NCBI RefSeq assembly: GCF_018408855.1
Contig: NZ_AP024323.1
Coordinates: forward strand, 682,001 to 746,000
Reading direction: 5' to 3'
DNA: 64,000 nucleotides
From: Caballeronia sp. NK8
GTDB lineage: Bacteria > Pseudomonadota > Gammaproteobacteria > Burkholderiales > Burkholderiaceae
A model generated the notes under the pieces. The model did no database searches. It saw nothing but the letters and a program-made list of their open reading frames with translations, and was not told the DNA's origin. The position numbers were made by a program, and so were the translations under genes. Positions 52,355 to 60,739 of this stretch are shown here, piece by piece. Each line of letters opens with the position of its first letter. Position 1 is the stretch's first letter.

Positions 52355-53860
52355 TCACGCGTAGTTGATCAGCACCGACTTGGTTTCGGTGTACATGTCG
52401 ATCACCGCGCGTCCGAGTTCGCGCCCGAACCCCGATTGCTTGAAGCCGCCGAAGGGCATCGCGTTGTCGAGCAGCGAATGGCAGTTGACCCAGACCGTGC
52501 CCGCCTTGATGCGCGGCACGAGCTTGTGAATCGCCGAAAGATCGTTCGACCAAATGCTTGCGCCGAGTCCGTACGGCGTATCGTTCGCCTTCGCGACCAC
52601 GTTGTCGATATCGTTGAACGGCATCGCGACGAGCACCGGCCCGAAGATTTCCTCGCGCACGACCTTCATCGAATGATCGGTGTCGACCAGCACGGTGGGC
52701 TTCACGAAGAATCCCGCGCCTTCCTTGCGCGCACCGCCCGCGATCGCGCGCGCGCCTTCATCGCGTCCCGCCTCGATATAACCGAGCACGCGATCCATCT
52801 GCCTTGCCGAGATGAGCGGCCCGATCTGCGTCGATGCATCGAGGCCCGGTCCCATCGGCAGCGATTGCGCGATGGCCGCAACGCGTTCCATCACGCGATC
52901 GAATACTTTGTCGTGAACATAGACGCGCGAGCCCGCCGTGCACACCTGTCCCGAATTGAAGAAGATTGCATTGGCGACGCCTTCCGCAGCCTTGTCGATA
53001 TCGACATCGGGCAGCACGATCACCGGCGACTTGCCGCCCAGTTCGAGCGACATGCGCGTCATGTTGTCGAGCGCCGCATGGCCGATCGCCTTGCCCGTCG
53101 GCGTCGAACCGGTAAAGGCGATCTTGTCGATGCCGGGATGGCGCGCGAGCGCCGCGCCCGCCGTGCGGCCGAGACCCGTCACGACATTCACGACACCCTT
53201 CTCGATGCCCGCCTCTTCGATCAGCATCGCAAGCCGCAATGCGGAGAGCGGCGTATCTTCGGCTGGCTTGAGCACGACGGTGCAACCCGTGGCGAGCGCG
53301 GGCGCGAGTTTCCACGACGCCATCAGCAGCGGGAAATTCCACGGAATGATTGCGCCGACGACACCTACCGCTTCCTTGCGCGTATAGCCGAAGAAAGCAT
53401 TCGACGGGCTATACGGAATCGATGCGTCGAGCGTGCTGCCTTCGATCTTCGTCGCCCAGCCCGCCATATACCGGAAGCATTGCGCGGCCATCGACACATC
53501 CAGCCCTTGCGCGACCGTGACCGGCTTGCCGTTGTCGAGTGATTCGATTTCCGCGAGCTCGCGCGCATTCGCTTCGATCAGATCGGCGACGCGCAATAAG
53601 AGGCGCTCGCGATCGGTCGGCTTCATGCGCGACCATGCGGAGTCGTCGAAGGCCCGGCGCGCGGCGAGCACGGCACGATCCACATCGGTTTCATCGGCGC
53701 TCGGCACGCGTGCGAGCAGTTCGCCATCGGCGGGATTGATGACGTCGAGCGTCGCGCCGCTGGTGCTTTGCACCCATGCGCCGTCGATCAACATCTTCTG
53801 CGCCGACGCAAGAAACGCGCGCGTCGAATCGAGCATCGAAAGATGCTGGCTGTTATTCAT
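52355..53860 (-). CDS. aldehyde dehydrogenase (likely phenylacetaldehyde-type)
   Basis: 501 residues. ALDH motifs are TPYGLGASIW and IIPWNFPLLMASWKLAPALATGCTVVLKPAEDTP, SLELGGKSPVIVLPDVDI with general-base Glu, and FFNSGQVCTAGSRVYVHDKVFD with the catalytic Cys. In this operon it would oxidise the aldehyde from aromatic amine oxidation (for example phenylacetaldehyde to phenylacetate); this is by context. It lies 10 bp after the cytochrome c gene and 10 bp before the porin gene. Confidence 0.9.
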   Translation of the reverse strand: MNNSQHLSMLDSTRAFLASAQKMLIDGAWVQSTSGATLDVINPADGELLARVPSADETDVDRAVLAARRAFDDSAWSRMKPTDRERLLLRVADLIEANARELAEIESLDNGKPVTVAQGLDVSMAAQCFRYMAGWATKIEGSTLDASIPYSPSNAFFGYTRKEAVGVVGAIIPWNFPLLMASWKLAPALATGCTVVLKPAEDTPLSALRLAMLIEEAGIEKGVVNVVTGLGRTAGAALARHPGIDKIAFTGSTPTGKAIGHAALDNMTRMSLELGGKSPVIVLPDVDIDKAAEGVANAIFFNSGQVCTAGSRVYVHDKVFDRVMERVAAIAQSLPMGPGLDASTQIGPLISARQMDRVLGYIEAGRDEGARAIAGGARKEGAGFFVKPTVLVDTDHSMKVVREEIFGPVLVAMPFNDIDNVVAKANDTPYGLGASIWSNDLSAIHKLVPRIKAGTVWVNCHSLLDNAMPFGGFKQSGFGRELGRAVIDMYTETKSVLINYA

Positions 53861-53870
53861 CTTGTGTCTC

Positions 53871-54329
53871 CTAGTAGTGTTCCGGGACGGCGTTCACGCC
53901 GTTCTCCTGCAATTCCTTCACGAGCTTCGTGCGGGTGCGCGCGACATCGGTCAGCGCGGGACGGCGATGCGCCGCGATTTCATCGGCTGTATAAGGCTTG
54001 AACGATGCAGGCCGGGAGCGCTCGTTCATCGTGGCGAGCAGCCAGTTCAGGACGTTCGCGAGTTCGGCATCGCTCAATGCGGAATTGGCCGCGCCGGGCA
54101 CGCGCATCACGAACTGACGCCCCTCCGGCAACGAGACGAAGTGACCGAGCGATTCGCGCAAGGCCGGCACCTTGCCGGGTATGCCCGAACCATTGGCGGT
54201 ATGGCATCCCATGCAGTTGAGCACCCAATCCTGACGCGCGCGCGCCGCGTCGTATTCCTGCGCCTGCGATGCCCCCGCCGTGCACAGCGCGGCGAGCATC
54301 GCGGCGGCGATGACCGCGCGCGGCTTCAT
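53871..54329 (-). CDS. monohaem cytochrome c (second of two in the amine operon)
   Basis: 152 residues with a Sec signal peptide ending ASQAQ. One haem site, CMGCH, is near residue 39 (LNCMGCHTANGSGIPGKVP), and a likely axial Met is in RQFVMRVPGAANSALSDAELANVLNWLL. It overlaps the preceding cytochrome gene by 4 bp. It probably carries electrons from the dehydrogenase towards the terminal oxidase. Confidence 0.85.
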   Translation of the reverse strand: MKPRAVIAAAMLAALCTAGASQAQEYDAARARQDWVLNCMGCHTANGSGIPGKVPALRESLGHFVSLPEGRQFVMRVPGAANSALSDAELANVLNWLLATMNERSRPASFKPYTADEIAAHRRPALTDVARTRTKLVKELQENGVNAVPEHY

Positions 54330-54811
54330 AGCCCGAGACCCTTCACGACCGCGTCGCGCCGCTGATGCACGGTGGTCTGGTCGAGCGGCCCAGCGCGCCA
54401 GGCCTTGACCTCGGCCACGTCGAAGGGCTTGGCCGAACCATGCTGCGCGTTCAGATCGAACACGACATAGTTCAGCACGTCGGCGATCTCTTCATCGGAG
54501 AGCGATGCGAAGCTCGGCATCTTGAAGTTGTAGTTCTTCTCCTTGACCTTGATCGGACCGAACATGCCGTACATCACGGTATGCCCGAGTTGCGCGCGGC
54601 CATCGGGCGAACCTGCGTACTTGCCCGGATACTCGACGAGCGGCGGCGCAAGGCCGTCCATGCCCTTGCCGCCCGCCTGATGGCAGACGGCGCACTTGCC
54701 GTCGAAGGTCGACTTGCCGCCGGGATAATGCACCGCTTGCGCGAACGCCTGAGTCCCGAGACTCATCGCGCCGGCGGCGAGCGCCGCCATCAATACACGT
54801 GCCGTCTTCAT
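54326..54811 (-). CDS. monohaem cytochrome c (first of two in the amine operon)
   Basis: 161 residues, signal peptide ending AFAQA. Haem site CAVCH (FDGKCAVCHQAGGKGMDGLAPPL) and axial-Met candidate in FKMPSFASLSDEEIADVLNYV. It starts on the ATGA that ends aauA (4-bp overlap), so it is translationally coupled to the TTQ subunit and is the best candidate for its electron acceptor. The ATG at 54811 is fixed by signal peptide and overlap. Confidence 0.87.
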   Translation of the reverse strand: MKTARVLMAALAAGAMSLGTQAFAQAVHYPGGKSTFDGKCAVCHQAGGKGMDGLAPPLVEYPGKYAGSPDGRAQLGHTVMYGMFGPIKVKEKNYNFKMPSFASLSDEEIADVLNYVVFDLNAQHGSAKPFDVAEVKAWRAGPLDQTTVHQRRDAVVKGLGL

Positions 54812-55329
54812 TGCGTTGCCGCTCCCAACAGAACCGAAACCGAGCAGTGGTAATTCGAATTGCTGTTCGCCATGCACCAGTTGATGTCGTTATTGAGCGA
54901 CAGCTTGTAGAGCGGCTTCTCGCGTTCGTTGCGATTACAGAAGCAGCGGCCGCAAGTCGTCTTGCCACAGCAGTCGTTGTACGACACGATGTAGTCCGAC
55001 CCGTCGTGCGGATTGCGGCAGGTGCCGATCCACGTGATCGGCGAAGGCGTCGTGCCCGGTGGGCAGCTGCTCGACGTGCCGCCGCAGCAACTGCAAAGCC
55101 AGCCGTCGATCGCGCAATACTTCCAGTAGTCGCAGCTCGTCGGATCGTCGCTTGCCGATGAACCGGGCTTCTTCGGTTCCGTCGCATACGCGGTGCGGTC
55201 CACCGGCAGCAGCGGCACCATCGCCGATCCGACCAATACCTTGCCGAGCTTCGCCATTGCGCTGCGCCGCGAGCTGCGCTGTGCAACGCCGCGCGCCTTA
55301 TGTTCGAAGAATGAATCCAGCCATTTCAT
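54808..55329 (-). CDS. aauA: aromatic amine dehydrogenase small (TTQ) subunit
   Basis: 173 residues. The long basic leader with RRSAMAKLGKVLVGSAM is the twin-arginine-like signal of this family. The mature domain is Cys-rich (about fourteen Cys) with DYWKYCAIDGWLCSCCGGT, CRNPHDGSDYIVSYNDCCGKTTCGRCFC and NDINWCMAN. The two Trp that would form tryptophan tryptophylquinone are W100 (ITWIGTC) and W151 (INWC), 51 residues apart, exactly the spacing of W57/W108 in methylamine dehydrogenase. With AauB it deaminates aromatic primary amines in the periplasm. Methylamine dehydrogenase is the alternative, judged less likely from AauB and the gene order. Confidence 0.9.
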   Translation of the reverse strand: MKWLDSFFEHKARGVAQRSSRRSAMAKLGKVLVGSAMVPLLPVDRTAYATEPKKPGSSASDDPTSCDYWKYCAIDGWLCSCCGGTSSSCPPGTTPSPITWIGTCRNPHDGSDYIVSYNDCCGKTTCGRCFCNRNEREKPLYKLSLNNDINWCMANSNSNYHCSVSVLLGAATQ

Positions 55330-55368
55330 GGACGCTCACCTGTAGGAATGAATGATTTATCGGCGTCT

Positions 55369-56013
55369 TCAGGCGTGCTGCCCGACTTGGCCTTCATGGT
55401 CGTGATGCGCGTGATCGTCGTGCTTGCCGTGGACAAACTCCTGCAGCGAAGCGACACCGCGCTCCTTGGCTTCGAACAGGCTTTCCAGATGTTCACGCGT
55501 ATTCACGAGACCCTTCGCGCGCACCTTGCCCTCTTCGTCGAGCAGGACCGCATAAGGCAGCTTGCCAATCTGATAGGAGAGCCCGAGCTCTTGCGACAGC
55601 ACATACGGGTATTGCGAAAGACCGGCCTTGCGATAGAAGGCGGCGTGTTCTTCGAAATCGCCATCGCTTGCCAGCACGATGTCGGTTGCGCCTTCGCGCG
55701 CCTGGATCGACGGCAGCAAGGGCAGCAGCTTTTTGCACACGGGGCACGACGGCGAAAGGAAGAAGACCAGCGTGTTGCGCTTCGAATTCGACAGGCCGCC
55801 TACCTTCACGGCGCGGCCAGCGATATCGCCGAGTTCGAAGACCGGTGCAATGGCGCCGACTGCCGGGCCCTTGTCGATCATGAGTGCGCCCGCGGGCATC
55901 ATGCGTTCATACAGAATGCCGACTTGGCGAACGAGTGCGAGACAGATCGCGCCGAGCGCGAGCAGAGCGGCCCACGAAAGCGCGGCCGAAATCATCAAAG
56001 CGGTTTGCATCAT
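55369..56013 (-). CDS. mauD: MauD-like thiol-disulfide protein for amine dehydrogenase maturation
   Basis: 214 residues. An N-terminal membrane anchor (ALMISAALSWAALLALGAICLALVRQVGILYERMMPAGAL) is followed by a thioredoxin-like domain with FFLSPSCPVCKKLLPLLPSI, the CPVC redox pair. A His-rich C-terminal tail (HGKHDDHAHHDH) is notable. MauD is needed for correct disulfides in the Cys-rich small subunit. It overlaps mauE by 4 bp (ATGA). In aromatic amine clusters the equivalent is aauD. Confidence 0.9.
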   Translation of the reverse strand: MMQTALMISAALSWAALLALGAICLALVRQVGILYERMMPAGALMIDKGPAVGAIAPVFELGDIAGRAVKVGGLSNSKRNTLVFFLSPSCPVCKKLLPLLPSIQAREGATDIVLASDGDFEEHAAFYRKAGLSQYPYVLSQELGLSYQIGKLPYAVLLDEEGKVRAKGLVNTREHLESLFEAKERGVASLQEFVHGKHDDHAHHDHEGQVGQHA

Positions 56014-56570
56014 GAATTCCTCAGAGAATCGAGCTTGGGAAGATTGACGAGCAGCACGTCGAGCGTGAACCACGCGGCGACGGCGAAGAGCGTGCAGGCG
56101 CCTGCGCTCAGATAGTCGAAGCCGATGAGCGCGCGGCCGGTCGCGGGAACGAGCGCGGCGGCGGCGAGCGCGGCGAGCATGGCGGCGCGCGCGACGTGCC
56201 ACCAGCCGATCGACTTCGGCGTGCGGTCCGATGCGCGCGCGGCAGCGATGAAGCCCGAGCAGCCGCAATCGATATCGGTATGGCCGCGCAGCACGTTGAA
56301 TGCGAGCGCCGCGCCGAACAGCGTGAACAACGCGATCAGCACGATTGCCGCGGCCATGCGCGTTTCGGCGAACAGCAAGCCGATCGCACCCGCGGTTTCC
56401 AGTGCCGGAAACACGAGGGACAACGGCTTCACCGCGAACGACGGCAGCAGCGCGAACGCTTCGAGCGAGGCGCGAAAGCGCGCCGGCTCGCGCCACTTGG
56501 GCAACGCGCTCGCGAGCGCGATGATCGTCGCGGACGCGATGCACACCATGAGAATGACGGGATCGATCAT
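56010..56570 (-). CDS. mauE: MauE-like membrane protein
   Basis: 186 residues with four to five membrane helices and a DxDCGCSGF segment between helices, the MauE signature. MauE acts with MauD in the maturation or export of the TTQ subunit, probably by moving reducing equivalents across the membrane. It starts 9 bp after aauB. The aromatic-amine equivalent is called aauE. Confidence 0.9.
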   Translation of the reverse strand: MIDPVILMVCIASATIIALASALPKWREPARFRASLEAFALLPSFAVKPLSLVFPALETAGAIGLLFAETRMAAAIVLIALFTLFGAALAFNVLRGHTDIDCGCSGFIAAARASDRTPKSIGWWHVARAAMLAALAAAALVPATGRALIGFDYLSAGACTLFAVAAWFTLDVLLVNLPKLDSLRNS

Positions 56571-56579
56571 CGCGTCACC

Positions 56580-57737
56580 TCAGGGATTGAGCAGCAGCGT
56601 CGACGTCGAGCCGAGTTGCTTTTCGACATGCTGACGCTTGCCGGTCATCGCATCCAGCACGACGAGATCGGAGGTCGGCGTGAGGCCGTAGAAGAGCGGC
56701 TTGTCGTCGGTGCTGACCTGAATCGAGAGCAGCGGATCGATCTTCTGCTTGGCGAGATCCCAGCGAGCGACGCGCTTTTTGCTCTGCGTGTCATAGACCC
56801 AGATTTCCGTGCCCGGGTCCTTGTGCGAGCCGTCCGCGCCCTTGTGCATCGCTACATACAGACGATGGCTCTTCACATGCAGCGCGGTCTGTTGCAGGCC
56901 GCCCGGACGCCAGCCGGCCTTGCGCTCCTGATCGCTGAGCAGCGACCAGGATGTGCCGAATACCGGCGCATCGCCCGAGAAGTCGGCCGTACGGACGTTG
57001 CCGTTGAAGGTCGTGAACAGATACGTGTTGCCGTCGCGCACGGCATTGATGAACGCCGGATCCTTGTCGACGTCGATGAACGCGTCCGAGAGCTTGCGGC
57101 TCGCTTCCTTGCCAGTTGCATCGAGCTTGACGGTGAGCGCCTTGCCGCTTTCGCACAGCGAGGAGAAGCGGTCATTGCCGCTCGGATAGGCGAGCACGCA
57201 GCCGTCCATATCGATTTCGCCGACGACCTTCTTCGCGGCCGTATCGATCACCGTGACCGAAGTCGACGGCGTGATGTTGGACACATAAAGACGGCTGCCA
57301 TCTTCCGAAAGAATCGTGAGGTAAGGCGTCGGCACGGTCTGAGCGTGCTTGGACGGAATCACGATTTCGCCGGTTACGTCGAGCGTGGTGTTGTCGATGA
57401 TCTCGACCACGTCGGTGCGCGTGCCATGGCCGCCGCGGGCGAAATACGTCGTCGCGACATAGCCCGTCTTGTGATCGGGCGAGATCGTGAAGCCCGGCGC
57501 GAAGCCGGCGTCGATCTGGCCGATGAAGCGCTTCGTGTCGCCATCAAAGACGTGCACGCGTGCATCGGTCATGCTCGAGAACGCCACGTCGGTCACGAAC
57601 ACGCGATGCGGGTTGAACGGCGGCACCTTCGCCACCGTCAGTTCTTCCGGCTTTTCGGCCGCGCCTGCGTGCGACTGACACGCAAGCAGTCCATACAATA
57701 CAGCCCCCATAGCGGCGGCCAGCCGTCTCAGCTTCAT
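56580..57737 (-). CDS. aauB: aromatic amine dehydrogenase large subunit
   Basis: 385 residues. Signal peptide ending SHAGA, then a seven-bladed beta-propeller of the amine dehydrogenase heavy-chain family: HRVFVTDVAFSSMTDARVHVFDGDTKRFIGQIDAGFAPGFTISPDHKTGYVATTYFARGGHGTRTDVVEIIDNTTLDVTGEI, GWRPGGLQQTALHVKSHRLYVAMHKGADGSHKDPGTEIWVYD. The propeller supports the TTQ subunit and shapes substrate choice. First gene of an eight-gene operon with a 219-bp upstream gap from the AraC gene. No mauG-like dihaem gene is present in the window. Confidence 0.9.
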   Translation of the reverse strand: MKLRRLAAAMGAVLYGLLACQSHAGAAEKPEELTVAKVPPFNPHRVFVTDVAFSSMTDARVHVFDGDTKRFIGQIDAGFAPGFTISPDHKTGYVATTYFARGGHGTRTDVVEIIDNTTLDVTGEIVIPSKHAQTVPTPYLTILSEDGSRLYVSNITPSTSVTVIDTAAKKVVGEIDMDGCVLAYPSGNDRFSSLCESGKALTVKLDATGKEASRKLSDAFIDVDKDPAFINAVRDGNTYLFTTFNGNVRTADFSGDAPVFGTSWSLLSDQERKAGWRPGGLQQTALHVKSHRLYVAMHKGADGSHKDPGTEIWVYDTQSKKRVARWDLAKQKIDPLLSIQVSTDDKPLFYGLTPTSDLVVLDAMTGKRQHVEKQLGSTSTLLLNP

Positions 57738-57956
57738 CTCTGCTCCTCCTTAGTTATCGTCGAGTGGACTCTAAAGATGACAATAAAAAAGAGCACTTCG
57801 TAACCGGCAGCGCGTACGTGCCGAAATGGAGCATTCGAAAGGGAGCCGACAGAGACGCGCCCGATACGCGTACAAACCCGCATATCGAGCCGATATGACG
57901 GTTCAGCCGCGTCAATGCGGCTTGAAAGTATTCAGGGAAAGGGAATGCGCCTCGCG

Positions 57957-58898
57957 CTATCGCGCGCGCTGCGTTTGAGAGGGAAGCTCGCCGAACAGGC
58001 TTTTGTAATCGCTGGCGAAGTGACCGAGATTGGCAAATCCCCAACGCATCGCGGCTTCACGCACCGGGACTTCGCCTTGCGATGTCGTCGTCAAAAGCCG
58101 CCTTACTTGCGCAAGACGCACGGCCCGCAGATAACTGACCGGATTCATCTGCGCGACGGATTGAAAGCTGTTTTGAATGGTACGGCGGCTGACGCGCAGC
58201 TTTTCACACAAATCCAGAACCGAAATCGGCTGCTCAGGACTTGCCAGCACGAGATCATGCGCGCGTCGCACGACGTCGGCCCGGCATGCGTACGTGAGGC
58301 GATCCTCACGTGTGGGGACATGAAACGTCAGCAGATCCAGAAGGCTTTCCGTCACCGTCTGCGTGAAACGATGCGCGCCATCGTCACCAATAAACGGATT
58401 GGAGTCGGACAGCACCGTTTCGACCGCCGCGATGATGCGCTTTCCCGCGCGTGCGCCAGCGGCGCCCGGGATGCTCAGTACATGGCGGTTGAAGAGTTCG
58501 TCCTGGATATCGACGCCCGCCGCATCCGCCGCCGCTGCCAGCAGACTCGATTCGACGGCGACGCCCAGCATCGACATATCGGGCGGCGAATGCAAAAGGA
58601 ACTCTCTGGAACCAGGCGCGACGACGAGCGCGTTCTCGTCGACTCTCACGCCCTGAAACGAGAATGGCGCGCCACCGCCGAGCACGAGCCCGAACGTGAC
58701 GAAACCCGCGGGAAGTTGTCCGCGCTGAACGATGCGAACGTTCGCCGATTCCTGAAAGACCTGTACGCCCGCTACCGAAACCTGCTTCACCGTGCTGCGA
58801 AAAGCGCCTTCGCCAACCTGGTCATAGCGTTGATCCCAGCCCGTCAGCGCGTGCGCGTGGCGGTCGGCATCCTCAAAGGTTTGATAATTGGCGTACAT
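57957..58898 (-). CDS. AraC-family regulator next to the amine dehydrogenase operon
   Basis: 313 residues. The C-terminal AraC DNA-binding domain is clear (ISVLDLCEKLRVSRRTIQNSFQSVAQMNPVSYLRAVRLAQVRRLLTTTSQGEVPVREAAMRWGFANLGHFASDYKSLFGELPSQTQ). The N-terminal 190 residues resemble EutR/AraC-like ligand domains. It reads in the same direction as the aau operon and ends 219 bp before aauB, so it is the probable amine-responsive activator (inference). Confidence 0.85.
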   Translation of the reverse strand: MYANYQTFEDADRHAHALTGWDQRYDQVGEGAFRSTVKQVSVAGVQVFQESANVRIVQRGQLPAGFVTFGLVLGGGAPFSFQGVRVDENALVVAPGSREFLLHSPPDMSMLGVAVESSLLAAAADAAGVDIQDELFNRHVLSIPGAAGARAGKRIIAAVETVLSDSNPFIGDDGAHRFTQTVTESLLDLLTFHVPTREDRLTYACRADVVRRAHDLVLASPEQPISVLDLCEKLRVSRRTIQNSFQSVAQMNPVSYLRAVRLAQVRRLLTTTSQGEVPVREAAMRWGFANLGHFASDYKSLFGELPSQTQRAR

Positions 58899-59332
58899 GC
58901 CCTCCTCCTGCTACTTGCGTCGCCATTGATGCGATCGCTTATAAATATTCGCTTTTTTGGCGTCAAGCTTTGTGATTGTTCTCGCTTGTTGTTTGTCGCG
59001 CAATGCTAGGAATGCACGATTGAAAAATACGCGCGGGCATGCGTTGTGCGTGAAAACGCTCGCATCAACTTCAGACATTACATTAGATCTCGCCGCAAAC
59101 GCCCGCTCGCGCCGGCCTCCGACACAGTCTGCGTTCATCCATCCCGCACGGCAAATCAGTCAAAAGTCGAAACGTCGATAAAGCGCGCTGATGCGATTTC
59201 AAATTTGCCGCACTGATAGGCGCATCCCTTTTCGGCGAATTTGACGCAGTGATCTGTCGCATCGACACTGCCTCCCAAGCGAAGCCTTTCGAAAGCATCG
59301 ACAGACACCCCACTCCTTCCTAGCGAGCCCAC
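58899..59332. promoter_or_regulatory. 434-bp divergent intergenic region
   Basis: Lies between the AraC gene (minus) and the MHS transporter (plus). It is AT-richer near 58915-59060. I see no gene: the short frames here lack ribosome sites or domain character. Divergent promoters are expected; no clear operator stands out. Confidence 0.5.
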
Positions 59333-60640
59333 ATGTCTTCCGTTCACTCCTCGACCTCCGCGGACCGCGTGGCCGTCACCCAGGACCGCGCGCTGAACCG
59401 GATCGTGGTCGCCTCCGTCGCGGGCAACGCGATGGAGTGGTACGACTTCTTTGTCTACGGCACGGCGGCCGCGCTGGTGTTCGGCCAGCTCTTCTTTCCG
59501 GCCAATGCGGACCCGCTCGTCGGCACGCTCGGCGCATTTGCGGCGTTCGCGATGGGCTTCGTCGCGCGTCCGCTCGGCGGCGTCGTGTTCGGGCATATCG
59601 GCGATCGCTATGGACGGCGCGCATCGCTCGTATGGACGCTGCTCATCATGGGCTTTGCGACCTTCGGCATCGGCCTGTTGCCGACTTACGATCACGTTGG
59701 ACTGTGGGCGCCGGCCGCGCTCGTCGGATTGCGCCTTCTGCAAGGCGTAGCCTCGGGCGGCGAATGGGGCGGCGGCGTTCTGATGATCAGCGAAAGCGCG
59801 CCGCCCGAGAAACGCGGCTATTACGCGGCATGGAGCCAGCTCGGCGTGGGCGGCGGCTTCGTGCTGTCTTCGGGCGCATTTCTCGCCGTGCAGGCATTAC
59901 CGCACGATCAGTTCATTTCTTGGGGCTGGCGACTGCCGTTTCTCGCGAGCATCCTGATCTTCGCGCTCGGCGTGTATATCCGCCATAACCTGCCGGAGAG
60001 TCGTGACTTCGCGAATGCGGAACGCGCGGGCAAGACTTCGCATATGCCGGTGATCGAAGTCATCAAGCGTCATCCGAAAGAAATCCTCATGGCGATGGGA
60101 CTGCGTGTCGCCGAAAACGGCGGTGCATATATCTTTCTCGCGTTCTCGCTCGTCTATGGCAAGTTCGCGGGCATCGCCAACTCGACGATGCTCACCGGCG
60201 TGATGATCGCGATGGTCGTCGAAATGGCGGCGATGCTTCTCTGGGGCAAGTTATCCGATCGCATCGGACGCAAGCCGGTATATATGATCGGCGCGGTGTC
60301 GCTCGCGTTCATGGCGTTTCCGTTCTTCTGGCTGCTCAATACGCATTCCACCCCGCTCATCTGGCTCGCGCTCGTGCTCGGCACGGCCGTGTGTCATGGC
60401 GCGATGATCGGCACGCTGCCCTCGCTCGTCGGCGAGCTGTTCAGCACCGAAGTGCGTTACTCGGGTGTCGCGCTGGGCCATGAAGTCGCGTCGATCTTCG
60501 CGGGCGGATTGTCTCCGCTGATCGCCACGGCGTTGCTCGTGCACTATCACACGTACTGGCCGGTATCGGTATTCCTGATCGGACTCGCCCTCGTCACGGT
60601 CGTCACGCTGAAGTACACGCACGAAACGCGCGGCAAGTAA
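59333..60640 (+). CDS. MFS transporter, metabolite:H+ symporter (MHS) type
   Basis: 435 residues, twelve membrane helices. The MHS signatures are RIVVASVAGNAMEWYDFFVYGTAAALVFGQLFFP at helix 1, GHIGDRYGRRASLVWTLL between helices 2 and 3, and QGVASGGEWGGGVLMISESAPPEKRGYY. Members import organic acids such as shikimate, ketoglutarate, citrate or aromatic acids. It lies next to a second MFS gene and an oxygenase reductase, suggesting uptake of an aromatic or organic acid. Confidence 0.9.
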   Translation: MSSVHSSTSADRVAVTQDRALNRIVVASVAGNAMEWYDFFVYGTAAALVFGQLFFPANADPLVGTLGAFAAFAMGFVARPLGGVVFGHIGDRYGRRASLVWTLLIMGFATFGIGLLPTYDHVGLWAPAALVGLRLLQGVASGGEWGGGVLMISESAPPEKRGYYAAWSQLGVGGGFVLSSGAFLAVQALPHDQFISWGWRLPFLASILIFALGVYIRHNLPESRDFANAERAGKTSHMPVIEVIKRHPKEILMAMGLRVAENGGAYIFLAFSLVYGKFAGIANSTMLTGVMIAMVVEMAAMLLWGKLSDRIGRKPVYMIGAVSLAFMAFPFFWLLNTHSTPLIWLALVLGTAVCHGAMIGTLPSLVGELFSTEVRYSGVALGHEVASIFAGGLSPLIATALLVHYHTYWPVSVFLIGLALVTVVTLKYTHETRGK

Positions 60641-60671
60641 CGCGCGCCCTCTTCTATCCCGTATTCGACTC

Positions 60672-60702
60672 GCATTCGCGCGGCACCGGGCCGCGCGAAT
60701 GC
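60672..60702. terminator. 13-bp perfect hairpin between the two MFS genes
   Basis: GCATTCGCGCGGC and GCCGCGCGAATGC pair around ACCGG. No T-run follows. It may stop, slow or stabilise transcripts between the two transporter genes. Confidence 0.5.
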
Positions 60703-60739
60703 CTGCGCACGTCCAGAAACCAGGGAGTCACCAAGCACC

